From positions 558,001 through 622,000 of the forward strand of contig JABAQM010000001.1 of assembly GCA_019187105.1 (NCBI GenBank): a stretch of DNA of 64,000 nt. The letters are read 5' to 3'. The DNA is from Fimbriimonadaceae bacterium (GTDB lineage: Bacteria; Armatimonadota; Fimbriimonadia; Fimbriimonadales; Fimbriimonadaceae). The position numbers and the translations under genes were made by a program. The notes beneath the pieces were generated by a model that saw only the letters and a list, made by a program, of their open reading frames with translations, was not told the DNA's origin and ran no database searches. Positions 9,322 to 17,342 of this stretch are shown here, in pieces (position 1 is the first letter of the stretch; the number at the start of each line of letters is the position of its first letter).

Positions 9322-9759
9322 ATGCTCCGTTCCCTAGGGTTACTCGTTTCCATCCTTGCCGCTGGGTCTGGGTTCGCCCAAAGTTTCATAGGAACCTACA
9401 AAGGCAAGATGACGGTCGACCGTGCCACCGTGTCCGCGAACCTCACTCCAGAGCAGAAGCAGATGGTCGAGAAAGCGCTGAAGGACCTGGACAAGATGAA
9501 ACTCACGCTGACCATCAGCAAGGACAAGACCTTCAAGCTGGTTTCGGTGGGCGGACCTCAAACCGCCAAGTCTAACTCTTCCAGTGGAACTTGGGCACAG
9601 ACTGGGAAGAGCCTCAAGCTGACCTTCAAGACCGTAAACGACAAGCCCATTTCCAAGGCACAGGAGCAAACACTTTCCATTGCCGACGGCGGCAAGACCT
9701 TGACCCTGTCCCCAGGGCAGGGTGCCGGAAAGTCCAAAGTCGTGTTTACACGGTCGTAG
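9322..9759 (+). CDS. Small secreted protein of unknown function
   Basis: The 145-residue product starts with a Sec signal peptide (LGLLVSILAAGSGFAQ, cleavage after about residue 19). It continues as a lysine/threonine-rich beta protein with the recurring phrase IGTYKGKMTV ... SSGTWAQTGKSLKLTF ... GGKTLTLSPG. This looks like the lipocalin-like small secreted domains common in this kind of genome. The function is unknown. The next gene starts 11 bases after the stop. Confidence 0.7.
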   Translation: MLRSLGLLVSILAAGSGFAQSFIGTYKGKMTVDRATVSANLTPEQKQMVEKALKDLDKMKLTLTISKDKTFKLVSVGGPQTAKSNSSSGTWAQTGKSLKLTFKTVNDKPISKAQEQTLSIADGGKTLTLSPGQGAGKSKVVFTRS

Positions 9760-9770
9760 GGGCAAGAACG

Positions 9771-11063
9771 ATGGCTCGGCACGTTATCCAGCCGAATGTT
9801 CATAACCGCATACAAGCGCTGGACATTCTTCGTGGGTTTGCCGTGCTTGGCATACTGCTTGCCAATATTCCCGCCTTTAGCGGTCCTTATTGGTCGGCAA
9901 TGGCGTCCGGCCAGAAGCACGAGTCGATCGGCCTCGTCGAAGCACTAACCTACGTCTTCGTAACAGGAAAGTTCCGAACTCCTCTCGCTATCATGTTCGG
10001 TGTTGGCTTGGTTCTTCAGTACCAACGCCGCATCGAAATTCCTCGGGCGTGGCCATGGGGCTATCTAAAGAGGAATGCCCTGCTCCTGGTGATTGGACTG
10101 CTTCACGTCATTTTCATCTGGAGCGGCGACATCCTCCTGACCTACGCCGTGGTTGCCTTCATTGCGGTCTGGTTCGCCAAGCTGAAGGACGAAGTGCTCA
10201 TGGTCCTCTCCATTATGGGGATCGTCCTCATCACGCTTGCCGCCGCTGGCTTCGCTTATGCCCTCACGGATCCGACGTTTGCGAGCATGATGGGCAGCGA
10301 GTCGAAATGGCTGACGCCCGCCGAAGAAATGCGTGTGTTCGGCGCCGGCACATACATCGACCAGATGCTATTTAGAGCGAAGTTTGCCGCCTCCCTGATC
10401 GTCAGCTCGATCGTCTTTGCACCTGCATTTGTCCCTTACTTTCTGCTCGGCATGTGGCTCGGAAAGATTGGCTTCTTAGCCTCGCCAAGCAGCCATCCCA
10501 AGCTTAAGCGTTGGCTCTTGGGGCTCGGCTTGGGGCTCGGATTAGCTCTCAACGCGATGAGCTTCATGAGCCTTGGCAAGCCGTGGTCGTTCGCCGGTTA
10601 CCTTTACGCCGAGGGAGTCGCCGGCCCCATTCTGGGCATCGGCTACCTCACGTTGGCAGCCGTGATCGTGGAAGAGACTCGGAATGCGGTAACCGGTGCC
10701 ATTGAAAGGGTTGGCAGGATGGCGCTGACCGCCTATCTGGCCCAATCGGTGATCGCAACCGCCATCTTCTACAGCGGAATTGGACTGTTCGGCAAGACGT
10801 CCTCGTCCCAGGACCTCCTGTTCGTCATCCTGATCTGGGCCATCGTGATTGCCTTCTGCAACTTCTGGATGAAGCGTTTCTCGATTGGACCAGTGGAGTG
10901 GCTATGGCGGTCCGCAACGGAGTTCCGAGTCCTGGCGATTAAAGTCGGACCTCCGACCACGGTCGGAGGTCCGCCCTCTACCATCGAAAGTTCAGCATCA
11001 CTCCCGGACTCTTCAGCTCGATTAGATACAGACCGACCGCATGCCGACCAATCGAGTAGTTAA
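9771..11063 (+). CDS. DUF418/YeiB-family membrane protein
   Basis: The family start is clear: IQALDILRGFAVLGILLANI, then a stretch ending in GKFRTPLAIMFGVGLVLQ, and the C-terminal DUF418 segment (GRMALTAYLAQSVIATAIFY, then FCNFWMKRFSIGPVEWLWRS). About ten hydrophobic helices span the 430 residues. ATG at 9771 is chosen because the open frame upstream lies inside the preceding gene. The last 40 residues (after WRSATEFRVLAIKV) are not typical and run through a hairpin and into the opposite gene, so the conserved protein really ends near 10930. The function is unknown; acyl transfer or transport has been suggested for relatives. Confidence 0.82.
   Translation: MARHVIQPNVHNRIQALDILRGFAVLGILLANIPAFSGPYWSAMASGQKHESIGLVEALTYVFVTGKFRTPLAIMFGVGLVLQYQRRIEIPRAWPWGYLKRNALLLVIGLLHVIFIWSGDILLTYAVVAFIAVWFAKLKDEVLMVLSIMGIVLITLAAAGFAYALTDPTFASMMGSESKWLTPAEEMRVFGAGTYIDQMLFRAKFAASLIVSSIVFAPAFVPYFLLGMWLGKIGFLASPSSHPKLKRWLLGLGLGLGLALNAMSFMSLGKPWSFAGYLYAEGVAGPILGIGYLTLAAVIVEETRNAVTGAIERVGRMALTAYLAQSVIATAIFYSGIGLFGKTSSSQDLLFVILIWAIVIAFCNFWMKRFSIGPVEWLWRSATEFRVLAIKVGPPTTVGGPPSTIESSASLPDSSARLDTDRPHADQSSS
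10946..10973 (-). terminator. 12-bp hairpin after the interrupted minus-strand gene
   Basis: CGGACCTCCGAC at 10946-10957 pairs perfectly with GTCGGAGGTCCG at 10962-10973 around a 4-base loop. On the minus strand it lies five bases after the stop at 10978 and is followed by ACTTTAAT. It therefore fits as the terminator of that gene, although it is inside the plus-strand DUF418 frame. Confidence 0.6.
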
Positions 11064-11601
11064 CGAATGGATGCACGCCGTGTCCGTCGAGCTGAACTCC
11101 TACCGTCCACGGTCCCTTCGGTGAAAGCTTGAAGCCTCCAAGCAAGTGACCATGGTTCTCGTTGGACCGGAAGCCAACGCCGACGAAGCCGTTCAGGGAG
11201 ACACCGCCCGTGACAACCGACTTTTCGACGGTTGCGAAATAGCCCGGATTGCCGACACCAATGCCTTGGACCCCGTAGCCGACCCGCAAATTGGGTGAAC
11301 GAGGCGTTTCCGCGATCAGCTCGTAGTTTCCGAGAAACCGAACGGCCGTTTGCTTCCACAACAAGGCTAGGCCCAATCTAAGCTTGGAGTCGACGTTATA
11401 CCAAAGAAAAGTCTCGCCGACCGTTGCGGTTGCCGGCGCCCAGACGCTGGTTAGCATCCACCGTGACGTGCCTGACGACGCCGAACTGGCGCCGAATCCA
11501 CCGGCCGTTCACAGCGGACATCCGCCTTCCGACTGAGCAAATCCAGCTACAGCAAGGGCTGCCCCCGCCAGGATGGCGGGGACACGCAATGCTTTGGTCA
11601 C
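10978..11601 (-). pseudogene. Secreted beta-rich protein interrupted by an in-frame TGA
   Basis: A GTG at 11601 overlaps the stop of the YHS gene (GTGA) and opens a clear signal peptide (RVPAILAGAALAVAGFAQSE). The frame meets TGA at 11509-11511 after GGCPL. The same frame continues without further stops through MLTSVWAPATATVGETF to FRW at 10978, giving a 159-residue beta-rich part with alternating Gly-Val patterns, like an outer-membrane or beta-sandwich protein. A frame starting at ATG 11457 would have no export signal. I read one gene with a nonsense codon or a base error. Selenocysteine is a weak alternative. It sits last in the metal-handling group. Confidence 0.6.
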
Positions 11602-12167
11602 TTGGCGATCGTCACGGCCTTCGCCTCGACAACCTTAGCCTTTGCGGCATAGGCCTCGGGATCAGCCTTGAATCTCGCGACGCAGCCAGGGCAGCAAGTG
11701 TAGTAACGAGTGCCCTTGTAGTCGACGTACTCGGAGGCCTTGGCCACCGACTTGATCTCGCCACCCATCACCGGACAGGTAGTGGATTCTTTCGTTGTCA
11801 GCGACCAGTTCGCCTTCGGGTCCTTTTCGAATGCGGCCTTGTTCGCCGCCGACTCGAAGTAGAAGCGGATACCGGCATAGTCGGTGTGAGCCGCAGCCTT
11901 CTTCGGCTCGATTCGGTTCTTCGAAATCGGATCGAAGAGGAATACGCCGACCGTCAGCTTGTTTTCAGCGGACTTTTTCAGGGCTTTCACCGGGTCGTTC
12001 TTGAACGTCCCGTCACACCCGCCACAGCAGAATCCGACTTCGATTCCGTTGTAGAGGACCTTGGCGACCTTGGCGCTGGCGGGCTCGCCCATGATCGGGC
12101 ATGACGTCTGGGCTTCCTGCACGCCGGCGAAGGCGACGGCGGCGAGGATCGTTGCTGAAATAAACAT
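11598..12167 (-). CDS. Secreted two-repeat YHS-like metal-binding protein
   Basis: The 189-residue product has a short signal peptide (ATILAAVAFAGVQEAQ) and two similar modules. Each pairs a Cys-Pro-x-Met-Gly element with a downstream Cys-Cys-x-x-Cys: TCPIMGEPA ... VGFCCGGCDGTFK, and TCPVMGGEI ... YYTCCPGCVARFK. This is the YHS/TRASH-like pattern for soft metals such as copper, mercury or silver. The protein would act in the envelope. AGGAG stands seven bases before the ATG. It is followed by an overlapping gene and preceded by another Cys-rich secreted protein, so the three may form a metal-binding operon. Confidence 0.75.
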   Translation of the reverse strand: MFISATILAAVAFAGVQEAQTSCPIMGEPASAKVAKVLYNGIEVGFCCGGCDGTFKNDPVKALKKSAENKLTVGVFLFDPISKNRIEPKKAAAHTDYAGIRFYFESAANKAAFEKDPKANWSLTTKESTTCPVMGGEIKSVAKASEYVDYKGTRYYTCCPGCVARFKADPEAYAAKAKVVEAKAVTIAK

Positions 12168-12224
12168 TTGATAACTCCTATTGCTAAATCTGTTGATTGA
12201 TGGGACGACGAGAATTCGTAACAG

Positions 12225-12623
12225 TCAAGCGGTAGGAGGCGCCCGTTTGGGTGCTAGCAGAAGCACGACAATTTGGGACGGAGGCCGCTCCCGTTCTAAA
12301 ACTCGGGCACCAGGTGCGGTGGCAGGGCTTCCGGCCACGGGTATCGGTGCGGGCGAGACGAGAACAACTTGCGCGATCTCGTCCGTATTCGCGACTTTGG
12401 CGATGACCGAAGGATGGCCTTCCGTGGAGCTGACTTCGCAGCAGCACCCCTGCTCCATCGGCGTCGGAACCTTCTTTGCGCAGCAAGAGGCCGTTGGCTC
12501 CGGCTTCATGCCCCGCATGCAGTCGATTACGGCCGATGCGGCATTGGTGAGCGAGAGCGTGACCGCGAGGGTAAGCACTATGCGCCCCATTTTCTGGGTC
12601 AGGCTCAGCGGCTTCACAGCCAT
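12225..12623 (-). CDS. Small Cys-rich exported or membrane protein
   Basis: The 132-residue product begins with a signal sequence (RIVLTLAVTLSLTNAASA). It carries seven cysteines early in the mature part (IDCMRGMK, ASCCAKKV, EQGCCCEV), then a Pro/Ala-rich segment and a hydrophobic C-terminal stretch (QIVVLLLAPK) that could be a membrane anchor. The family is not recognised. The cysteine clusters and its place directly upstream of the YHS-like gene suggest metal binding. The start at ATG 12623 is uncertain by two codons because GTG 12617 is also possible. Confidence 0.6.
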   Translation of the reverse strand: MAVKPLSLTQKMGRIVLTLAVTLSLTNAASAVIDCMRGMKPEPTASCCAKKVPTPMEQGCCCEVSSTEGHPSVIAKVANTDEIAQVVLVSPAPIPVAGSPATAPGARVLERERPPSQIVVLLLAPKRAPPTA

Positions 12624-12652
12624 TACAACTGAATGTTACTCGATTAGGGTTC

Positions 12653-13405
12653 CTAGCTTTCGTCCAGACCGCCGAATTTGCGGGTTCGCGTCTGGTAGCT
12701 GAGGATCGCCGCCAAGAGTTCGCCTTCGTTAAACTCCGGCCACGGCACATCCACAACCACCAATTCGGCGTAGGCAGCCTGCCAGAGCAGGAAGTTGCTC
12801 CACCGCTGCTCGCCGGCAGTACGGACAATCACATCCGGGTCAGGAGTGCCTGTCGTATAAAGGCGCGACGCAATCGAGTCTTCATCGATCTCGCTCGCAA
12901 CCAGGCCCTCGCTAACGATCCGCTTCACCGCATCGACGATTTCCGCCCGGCCGCCATAGTTGACGGCAAGCGTGAAGGTAATACCCGTGTTGTTCCGGGT
13001 GGTGTCGATGCCATCCTCCAATGCCTGACGAAGCCCTGACGGGAGTTCGTCCATTCGACCGGCCGCTCGCACGCGGACATTGTTGCGGTGCATCACCCTC
13101 AGCTCGTTGCGCGCGGCTTCCTCGATGAGCTTCATCAGTCCCTGAACTTCATCCGCCGGCCGACGCCAGTTTTCAGCCGAAAAGGCGTACACGGTCAGGT
13201 AGCGAATGCCAAGCTCGCTAGCGGCGAGCAGGATGTCACGAAGGATGCGATAACCTTGGCGATGGCCCATAAGCCGACCAAGTCCTCTGCGCTGGGCCCA
13301 GCGGCCGTTGCCGTCCATGATGATGGCGACGTGTTGCGGCAGGCGCTCGAGATCGATGCCTTTGGCGACTGCCTGCTGCTGGATTGAATTCGAAGCGACC
13401 GTCAA
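12653..13405 (-). CDS. uppS: Isoprenyl transferase (undecaprenyl diphosphate synthase)
   Basis: The enzyme adds cis-isoprene units to farnesyl diphosphate to make the C55 carrier lipid for peptidoglycan. The 250-residue protein has the catalytic block VAIIMDGNGRWAQRRG with Asp31, the LTVYAFSAENWRRP block, and the C-terminal DPDVIVRTAGEQRWSNFLLWQAAYAEL with the substrate-binding Arg residues. The start is TTG at 13405, overlapping the frr stop (TTGA), which suggests coupling. It is the last core gene of the rpsB-tsf-pyrH-frr-uppS cluster. Confidence 0.95.
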   Translation of the reverse strand: MTVASNSIQQQAVAKGIDLERLPQHVAIIMDGNGRWAQRRGLGRLMGHRQGYRILRDILLAASELGIRYLTVYAFSAENWRRPADEVQGLMKLIEEAARNELRVMHRNNVRVRAAGRMDELPSGLRQALEDGIDTTRNNTGITFTLAVNYGGRAEIVDAVKRIVSEGLVASEIDEDSIASRLYTTGTPDPDVIVRTAGEQRWSNFLLWQAAYAELVVVDVPWPEFNEGELLAAILSYQTRTRKFGGLDES

Positions 13406-13962
13406 ACTTCCATCAGCTCGGCTTCCTTCTTTTTGCCGAGATCGTGAGCTTCAGCCACGTATTTGTCGGTCAGCTTCTGAACTTTCGCTTCCTGCGACTT
13501 CAGCTCATCTTCGGAAATGGCCTTCGCCTTCTCTTCCGCCTTGAGGTGGTGAATGGCGTCGTGGCGAACGTTACGCACGGCGACGCACGCCTGCTCGGTG
13601 CGTCCGTGGACCTGCTTGACAAGGTCCTTGCGGCGGTCCTCCGACATCGGTGGGAAGTTGAGCCGGATGTTGATGCCGTCATTGTTCGGATTGATTCCCA
13701 GATCGCTCTTCAAAATGGCCTTCTCGATGACGCCCAGCGAGTTCTTATCGTAGGGCGTGATCATCAATGTGCGGGAGTCGGGCACCGTCACGTTTGCCAT
13801 CTGGGCGATCGGGGTGTCGACTCCATAGTAGTCGGCATGGACCCGCTCAAGGACGACCGGACTCGCCCGCCCCGTCCGATAAGTCGAAAAGTCGTGCAGC
13901 ATCGCATCGATTGCATGCTTCATGCGCCGATCACAGTCCTGGAGAATGTCTTCGATAGTCAC
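13402..13962 (-). CDS. frr: Ribosome recycling factor
   Basis: Frr splits post-termination ribosomes together with EF-G. The 186-residue length is standard. The blocks MKHAIDAMLHDFSTYRTGRA, MITPYDKNSLGVIEKAI and IRLNFPPMSEDRRKDLVKQV are diagnostic. The frame is open to 13998, but GTG at 13962 has GGAGG eight bases upstream, inside the last codons of pyrH, and gives the normal N-terminus (TIEDILQDCDRRM). Translation is probably coupled to pyrH and uppS. Confidence 0.96.
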   Translation of the reverse strand: MTIEDILQDCDRRMKHAIDAMLHDFSTYRTGRASPVVLERVHADYYGVDTPIAQMANVTVPDSRTLMITPYDKNSLGVIEKAILKSDLGINPNNDGINIRLNFPPMSEDRRKDLVKQVHGRTEQACVAVRNVRHDAIHHLKAEEKAKAISEDELKSQEAKVQKLTDKYVAEAHDLGKKKEAELMEV

Positions 13963-13966
13963 GCTA

Positions 13967-14689
13967 TTAACCTCCAACGAGCGTGCCGACGGACTCACCG
14001 TTCAATGCCCTCAGCATCGCGTTCTTGTCGTTCAAGTCTAACACGATCACGGGCAGGTCATGCTCCCGGCACATCGTGAAAGCGGTTTGATCCATTACGG
14101 CGAGTCGCTGGTCGATCACTTCGGCAAAGCTCACCCGGTCGTACTTGACGGCGTCCGGGAACTTCCGCGGGTCTTTGTCGTAGACCCCATCCACCTTTGT
14201 GGCCTTGAGGAGCACATCGGCGCCGATCTCAAGGGCACGCAGAACGGCAGCCGTATCGGTCGTGAAATATGGGTTGCCGGTACCAGCCGCGAAGACGACC
14301 ACTCTTCCCTTCTCCAAGTGCCGGATGGCGCGGCGGCGGATGAAATTTTCGGCAACCTGCGAGACGTTGATGGCGCTCTGAACCCGCGTCTGGACACCGA
14401 TCTTCTCGATCGCCGCCTGCAGGGCAAGGGCGTTCATGATCGTGCCCATCATCCCCATCTGATCGGCGACCGTGCGGTCGATGCCGCCTTCGTCGCTGAA
14501 GCTGTCGCCCCGGATGAAGTTCCCGCCGCCGACCACGACCGCCGTTTGGGCCCCGTGGTGGTGGACGGAGACGATCTCGGAGGCGATGTAATTAACCGTT
14601 TCGGGGTCCAGGCCAAAGCCTTTGGACCCCGAAAGCATTTCGCCGCTGATTTTCAGTAAGACTCGCTTAAACGGATTTGCAACGGCCAT
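13967..14689 (-). CDS. pyrH: UMP kinase
   Basis: PyrH phosphorylates UMP to UDP with ATP for pyrimidine nucleotide and envelope sugar supply. The 240-residue protein has the amino-acid kinase motifs RVLLKISGEML at the N-terminus, VVVGGGNFIRG, GRVVVFAAGTGNPYFTTDTAA (the acceptor-binding region) and ADVLLKATKVDGVYDKDP. It lies between tsf and frr in the conserved order, 12 bases after tsf. Confidence 0.96.
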   Translation of the reverse strand: MAVANPFKRVLLKISGEMLSGSKGFGLDPETVNYIASEIVSVHHHGAQTAVVVGGGNFIRGDSFSDEGGIDRTVADQMGMMGTIMNALALQAAIEKIGVQTRVQSAINVSQVAENFIRRRAIRHLEKGRVVVFAAGTGNPYFTTDTAAVLRALEIGADVLLKATKVDGVYDKDPRKFPDAVKYDRVSFAEVIDQRLAVMDQTAFTMCREHDLPVIVLDLNDKNAMLRALNGESVGTLVGG

Positions 14690-14701
14690 CTCTAGCGCTG
14701 A

Positions 14702-15526
14702 TTATGCGCCCTGTCCGACGGCGAGGTAGATAAAGGAGCTGATTTTCGCCCCCTTCGCATCCTCGGTCAGGTATTGAGACACGCTCTTGTTCTGGTCGAG
14801 ATAGAACGGCTGCTCAAGCAGGACGACCTGCTTGATGTATTCCTTGTTCACCCGGCCCTCGGCGATGTTCTTGGCGATGTTCTCGGGCTTCCCTTCCTCA
14901 ATCGCACGGGCGTACTGGACGGAGTACTCCTTTTCCAGAAGCTCCTTCGAAAGCTGGTCCTTGGCCACCACCTCCGGGGGGAAAGCCGTCGCGTGGATCG
15001 CCACCTGGCGAATGGACTCGGTGCCCGCGGTATCGCCCTCCGACACAATCGCCGTCCCGCTCTTGCGGTTGTGGTGGATATAGAACGCGATCGGGAAGTC
15101 GCTCTTAACCTGAACTGCCTTGGTGATCTGCACGTTCTCGCGGAACTTGCCAACGATCTCTTCCGCCATCGACTTCAGCTTTTCGTCCTCCATCGGATTC
15201 GACGCGGTCGTACCGTGGTCGCGAACGTAGTCGGCGATCTCCTGCGACATCCGCACGAACTCCTCATTGGTGGAGACGAAGTCGGTTTCGCTTTCGACCA
15301 CCACAGCGCCAATGGACTTGGAGTCCGGCGACAGGCTAAATGCAACGACGCCGGCGGACGTAGCCCGGCCCGCCTTCTTGCTCGCCGCCGCCTTGCCCTT
15401 CTCACGAAGGACTTCCTTGGCTCGCGCATAATCGCCGTTCGCCTCTTCCAAAGCTTCCTTGCAGTCCATCATCGGAGCTCCGGTCTCGTCGCGGAGCCGC
15501 TTTACATCAGCTGCGGTGTATGCCAT
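14702..15526 (-). CDS. tsf: Elongation factor Ts
   Basis: EF-Ts exchanges GDP for GTP on EF-Tu. The N-terminal UBA-like domain and signature are plain: VKRLRDETGAPMMDCKEALEEANGD, then KAKEVLREKG-like sequence and ESETDFVSTNEEFV. The 274-residue protein ends in the core domain that contacts EF-Tu (VLLEQPFYLDQNKSVSQYL). A three-base gap to rpsB shows one transcript. Confidence 0.96.
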   Translation of the reverse strand: MAYTAADVKRLRDETGAPMMDCKEALEEANGDYARAKEVLREKGKAAASKKAGRATSAGVVAFSLSPDSKSIGAVVVESETDFVSTNEEFVRMSQEIADYVRDHGTTASNPMEDEKLKSMAEEIVGKFRENVQITKAVQVKSDFPIAFYIHHNRKSGTAIVSEGDTAGTESIRQVAIHATAFPPEVVAKDQLSKELLEKEYSVQYARAIEEGKPENIAKNIAEGRVNKEYIKQVVLLEQPFYLDQNKSVSQYLTEDAKGAKISSFIYLAVGQGA

Positions 15527-15529
15527 TCG

Positions 15530-16363
15530 TTACTCTTCGTCCTCCATTTCAATCCGCTTCAAGTCAGCGGCAAAGTCTTCAACGCCGAACGCCTTGGCAA
15601 ATTCGTCATCGACCTCGATAGCCTGGCCCTCTTCGGTGAGATCGGCTTCAGAAGTGATCGTGCCCTCGGTCACCGCGTCGCTCAGCGGTCGGGCTTCCAG
15701 GATCACTTCGCTCATCTTCTGGGTCACCAGCCGGATCGCGCGGATCGCGTCGTCGTTGCCGGGAATCACCACGTCGGCCATATCCGGATCGCAGTTGGTA
15801 TCCACGATGGCGACGATGGGAATGCCGAGCTTCTTGGCCTCTTTGACGGCGATATCTTCTTTGTTAAGGTCGACGACGAACATGCAAGCCGGCATGTTGT
15901 GCATGTTTCGAATCCCTTCCAGATAGCGGTTGAGCTTGTCGCGCTCCTCCATCCGCTTCAGCTGTTCCTTCTTGGGCAGGCGGTCCAGATAGCCCTCGAT
16001 AGCCATGCGGTCGAGGTCCTTCAGTCGGTTGATGCGGCCCTGGATGGTTTTCCAGTTAGTCAGCATCCCGCCGAGCCAGCGCTCGCTCACGAAATACTGG
16101 CCGGATCGCTGGGCGGCGTCCTTGATCGCCGATTGGGCTTGCTTCTTCGTGCCGACGAAGAGGACGGTGCCGCCGTTTTCGACGATGCCGCGCACGTAGT
16201 TCAGCGCGTCCTCGAACAGCTTGATCGTCTGGTGAAGGTCGATGATGTAGATGCCGTTGCGAGCGCCGTAGATATAGCGCTTCATCTTTGGATTCCAACG
16301 ACGTGTCTGATGCCCGAAGTGGACGCCCGCTTCGAGCAGCTCTTTCATGCTCAGTGTGACCAT
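15530..16363 (-). CDS. rpsB: 30S ribosomal protein S2
   Basis: The protein has 277 residues from ATG 16363 and the S2 signatures [49 protein letters not shown] and [14 protein letters not shown]. The acidic C-terminal tail (KRIEMEDEE) is slightly long. The frame is open upstream to 16429, but S2 proteins begin at the chosen Met. GGAGGA lies 11-12 bases before it, a somewhat wide spacing. It is the first gene of the translation cluster, so the promoter must lie in 16364-16680. Confidence 0.96.
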   Translation of the reverse strand: MVTLSMKELLEAGVHFGHQTRRWNPKMKRYIYGARNGIYIIDLHQTIKLFEDALNYVRGIVENGGTVLFVGTKKQAQSAIKDAAQRSGQYFVSERWLGGMLTNWKTIQGRINRLKDLDRMAIEGYLDRLPKKEQLKRMEERDKLNRYLEGIRNMHNMPACMFVVDLNKEDIAVKEAKKLGIPIVAIVDTNCDPDMADVVIPGNDDAIRAIRLVTQKMSEVILEARPLSDAVTEGTITSEADLTEEGQAIEVDDEFAKAFGVEDFAADLKRIEMEDEE

Positions 16364-16490
16364 ATGTGGGTTGTTCCTCCGGAGCGGCCTGGATTTCGTG
16401 CGAAGTCTGAGGTTCAGACACCCGCGCACGGAGCCGCCCGTGTGTATTTGGAAGCTAAAGGATACCTCGTGGAGCCGGGACGGCAGGAAT

Positions 16491-16518
16491 CGGGTTTCGG
16501 GTTTCGGGTTTCGGGTTT
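16491..16518. repeat. Four tandem copies of CGGGTTT
   Basis: A perfect 7-base unit is repeated four times in the 322-base gap between rpsB and the next plus-strand gene. No other function is visible. It could be a slippage-prone spacer in the leader or promoter region of rpsB. Confidence 0.9.
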
Positions 16519-16619
16519 GGGGATACGGTTCACGGATCCAACTCCCGCTCCTGAGCCGCGGCGGGGCGACAGACCCTGGCGAATGCCGCCAGACCTCTTA
16601 ATGAAGGGCGAGGGTCCCC

Positions 16620-16674
16620 CGAGCCGCGCATGTTGCGCTGGCCAACACACGATGCGTGATAAGATGGGCGATGA
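16620..16674 (+). promoter_or_regulatory. Promoter-bearing repeat, copy 1
   Basis: GAGCCGCGCATGTTGCGCTGG, the AACAC that follows and a TGATAAGATG -10-like box are repeated at the same distances at 17281-17335. Each copy stands directly upstream of a secreted-protein gene. TAAGAT is at 16660-16665. The 21-22-base distance from TTGCGC to the hexamer does not fit a normal -35. Confidence 0.6.
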
Positions 16675-16685
16675 GAGGAAAGAAC

Positions 16686-17183
16686 ATGCAGATCAACCTA
16701 TCCAATCATCTCGCCGTCCTCGCCGCCACCGGCCTCGCCGCCTATGGCATCTTCACGCTATCGGCCAAACCCGCTGAGGCACAGATTCAGACATCGGTGG
16801 CCTACTTCCCCCGCTACACAGACCTTTGGGAGCAGCGTATCGACAGCGCGATGTGGGGAACATTTGACAGCGTCAAGGGAAACAACCAGGTCGGCTGGAG
16901 ATTCATCATCACTGCTGACAGCTTTGGCCGTTTGCCGGTTATCAACCAATTCACCATGGAGTTTTTGTCTTCGAGCGATTGGACCTTGTCCTACTCAGAC
17001 GGGGGGCTCTATGCTCCAATGATCCGATTCTCGGGCAAAGGGACCGGGACCACGGAGGGCAAGCTCTTTACTCCCGGCATCGTCCTAAGGCCGGGTGCCT
17101 ATGCACTCCAAATAGATGGCAATACCACGAATTTCCCCGTCCACAACTACCCAGGGATGATCGGTTTCTGGGCGCGACCGTAG
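16686..17183 (+). CDS. Secreted protein of unknown function
   Basis: The 165-residue product has a signal peptide (LAVLAATGLAAYGIFTLSAKPAEA) and a beta-rich mature part with no recognised family (VGWRFIITADSFGRL, FSGKGTGTTEGKLFTPGI). An earlier ATG at 16671 is in frame, but the aligned repeat upstream of 17343 and the AGAGGAAAG ribosome site favour 16686. It shares its promoter repeat with the next gene, so the two may be co-regulated. Confidence 0.65.
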   Translation: MQINLSNHLAVLAATGLAAYGIFTLSAKPAEAQIQTSVAYFPRYTDLWEQRIDSAMWGTFDSVKGNNQVGWRFIITADSFGRLPVINQFTMEFLSSSDWTLSYSDGGLYAPMIRFSGKGTGTTEGKLFTPGIVLRPGAYALQIDGNTTNFPVHNYPGMIGFWARP

Positions 17184-17280
17184 TCGATCCTAACGGGCAC
17201 CGGCCTGCGAACGACGGCAAGTCGTATCCGGGGAATGCCTTCGGCACCGGGTTTAGGCACCCAACCCCCCGGCCACCTGC

Positions 17281-17335
17281 CGAGCCGCGTATGTTGCGCT
17301 GGCGAACACCATAACTCATGATATGATGGTTTGGA
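17281..17335 (+). promoter_or_regulatory. Promoter-bearing repeat, copy 2
   Basis: This is the second copy of the element at 16620-16674. It contains CGAGCCGCGTATGTTGCGCTG, then AACACC and TATGAT at 17322-17327, and is followed by the ribosome site GGAGGAAA before the ATG at 17343. Confidence 0.6.
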
Positions 17336-17342
17336 GGAAACA

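Noticed and set aside
9591-9770. N-terminal extension of the DUF418 frame
   Set aside because: It lies inside the preceding secreted-protein gene, and the family begins at 9771.
11509-11511. Selenocysteine codon as the main reading of the TGA
   Set aside because: I see no convincing SECIS hairpin just after it and no selenoprotein family match, so nonsense mutation or error is more likely.
16491-16518. CGGGTTT repeats as telomere-like or protein-binding array
   Set aside because: Only four copies exist in a gap before rpsB, with no other support.
14774-16777. A 667-codon plus-strand frame antisense to tsf and rpsB
   Set aside because: It is the mirror frame of two certain ribosomal-cluster genes on the other strand and shows no family pattern.
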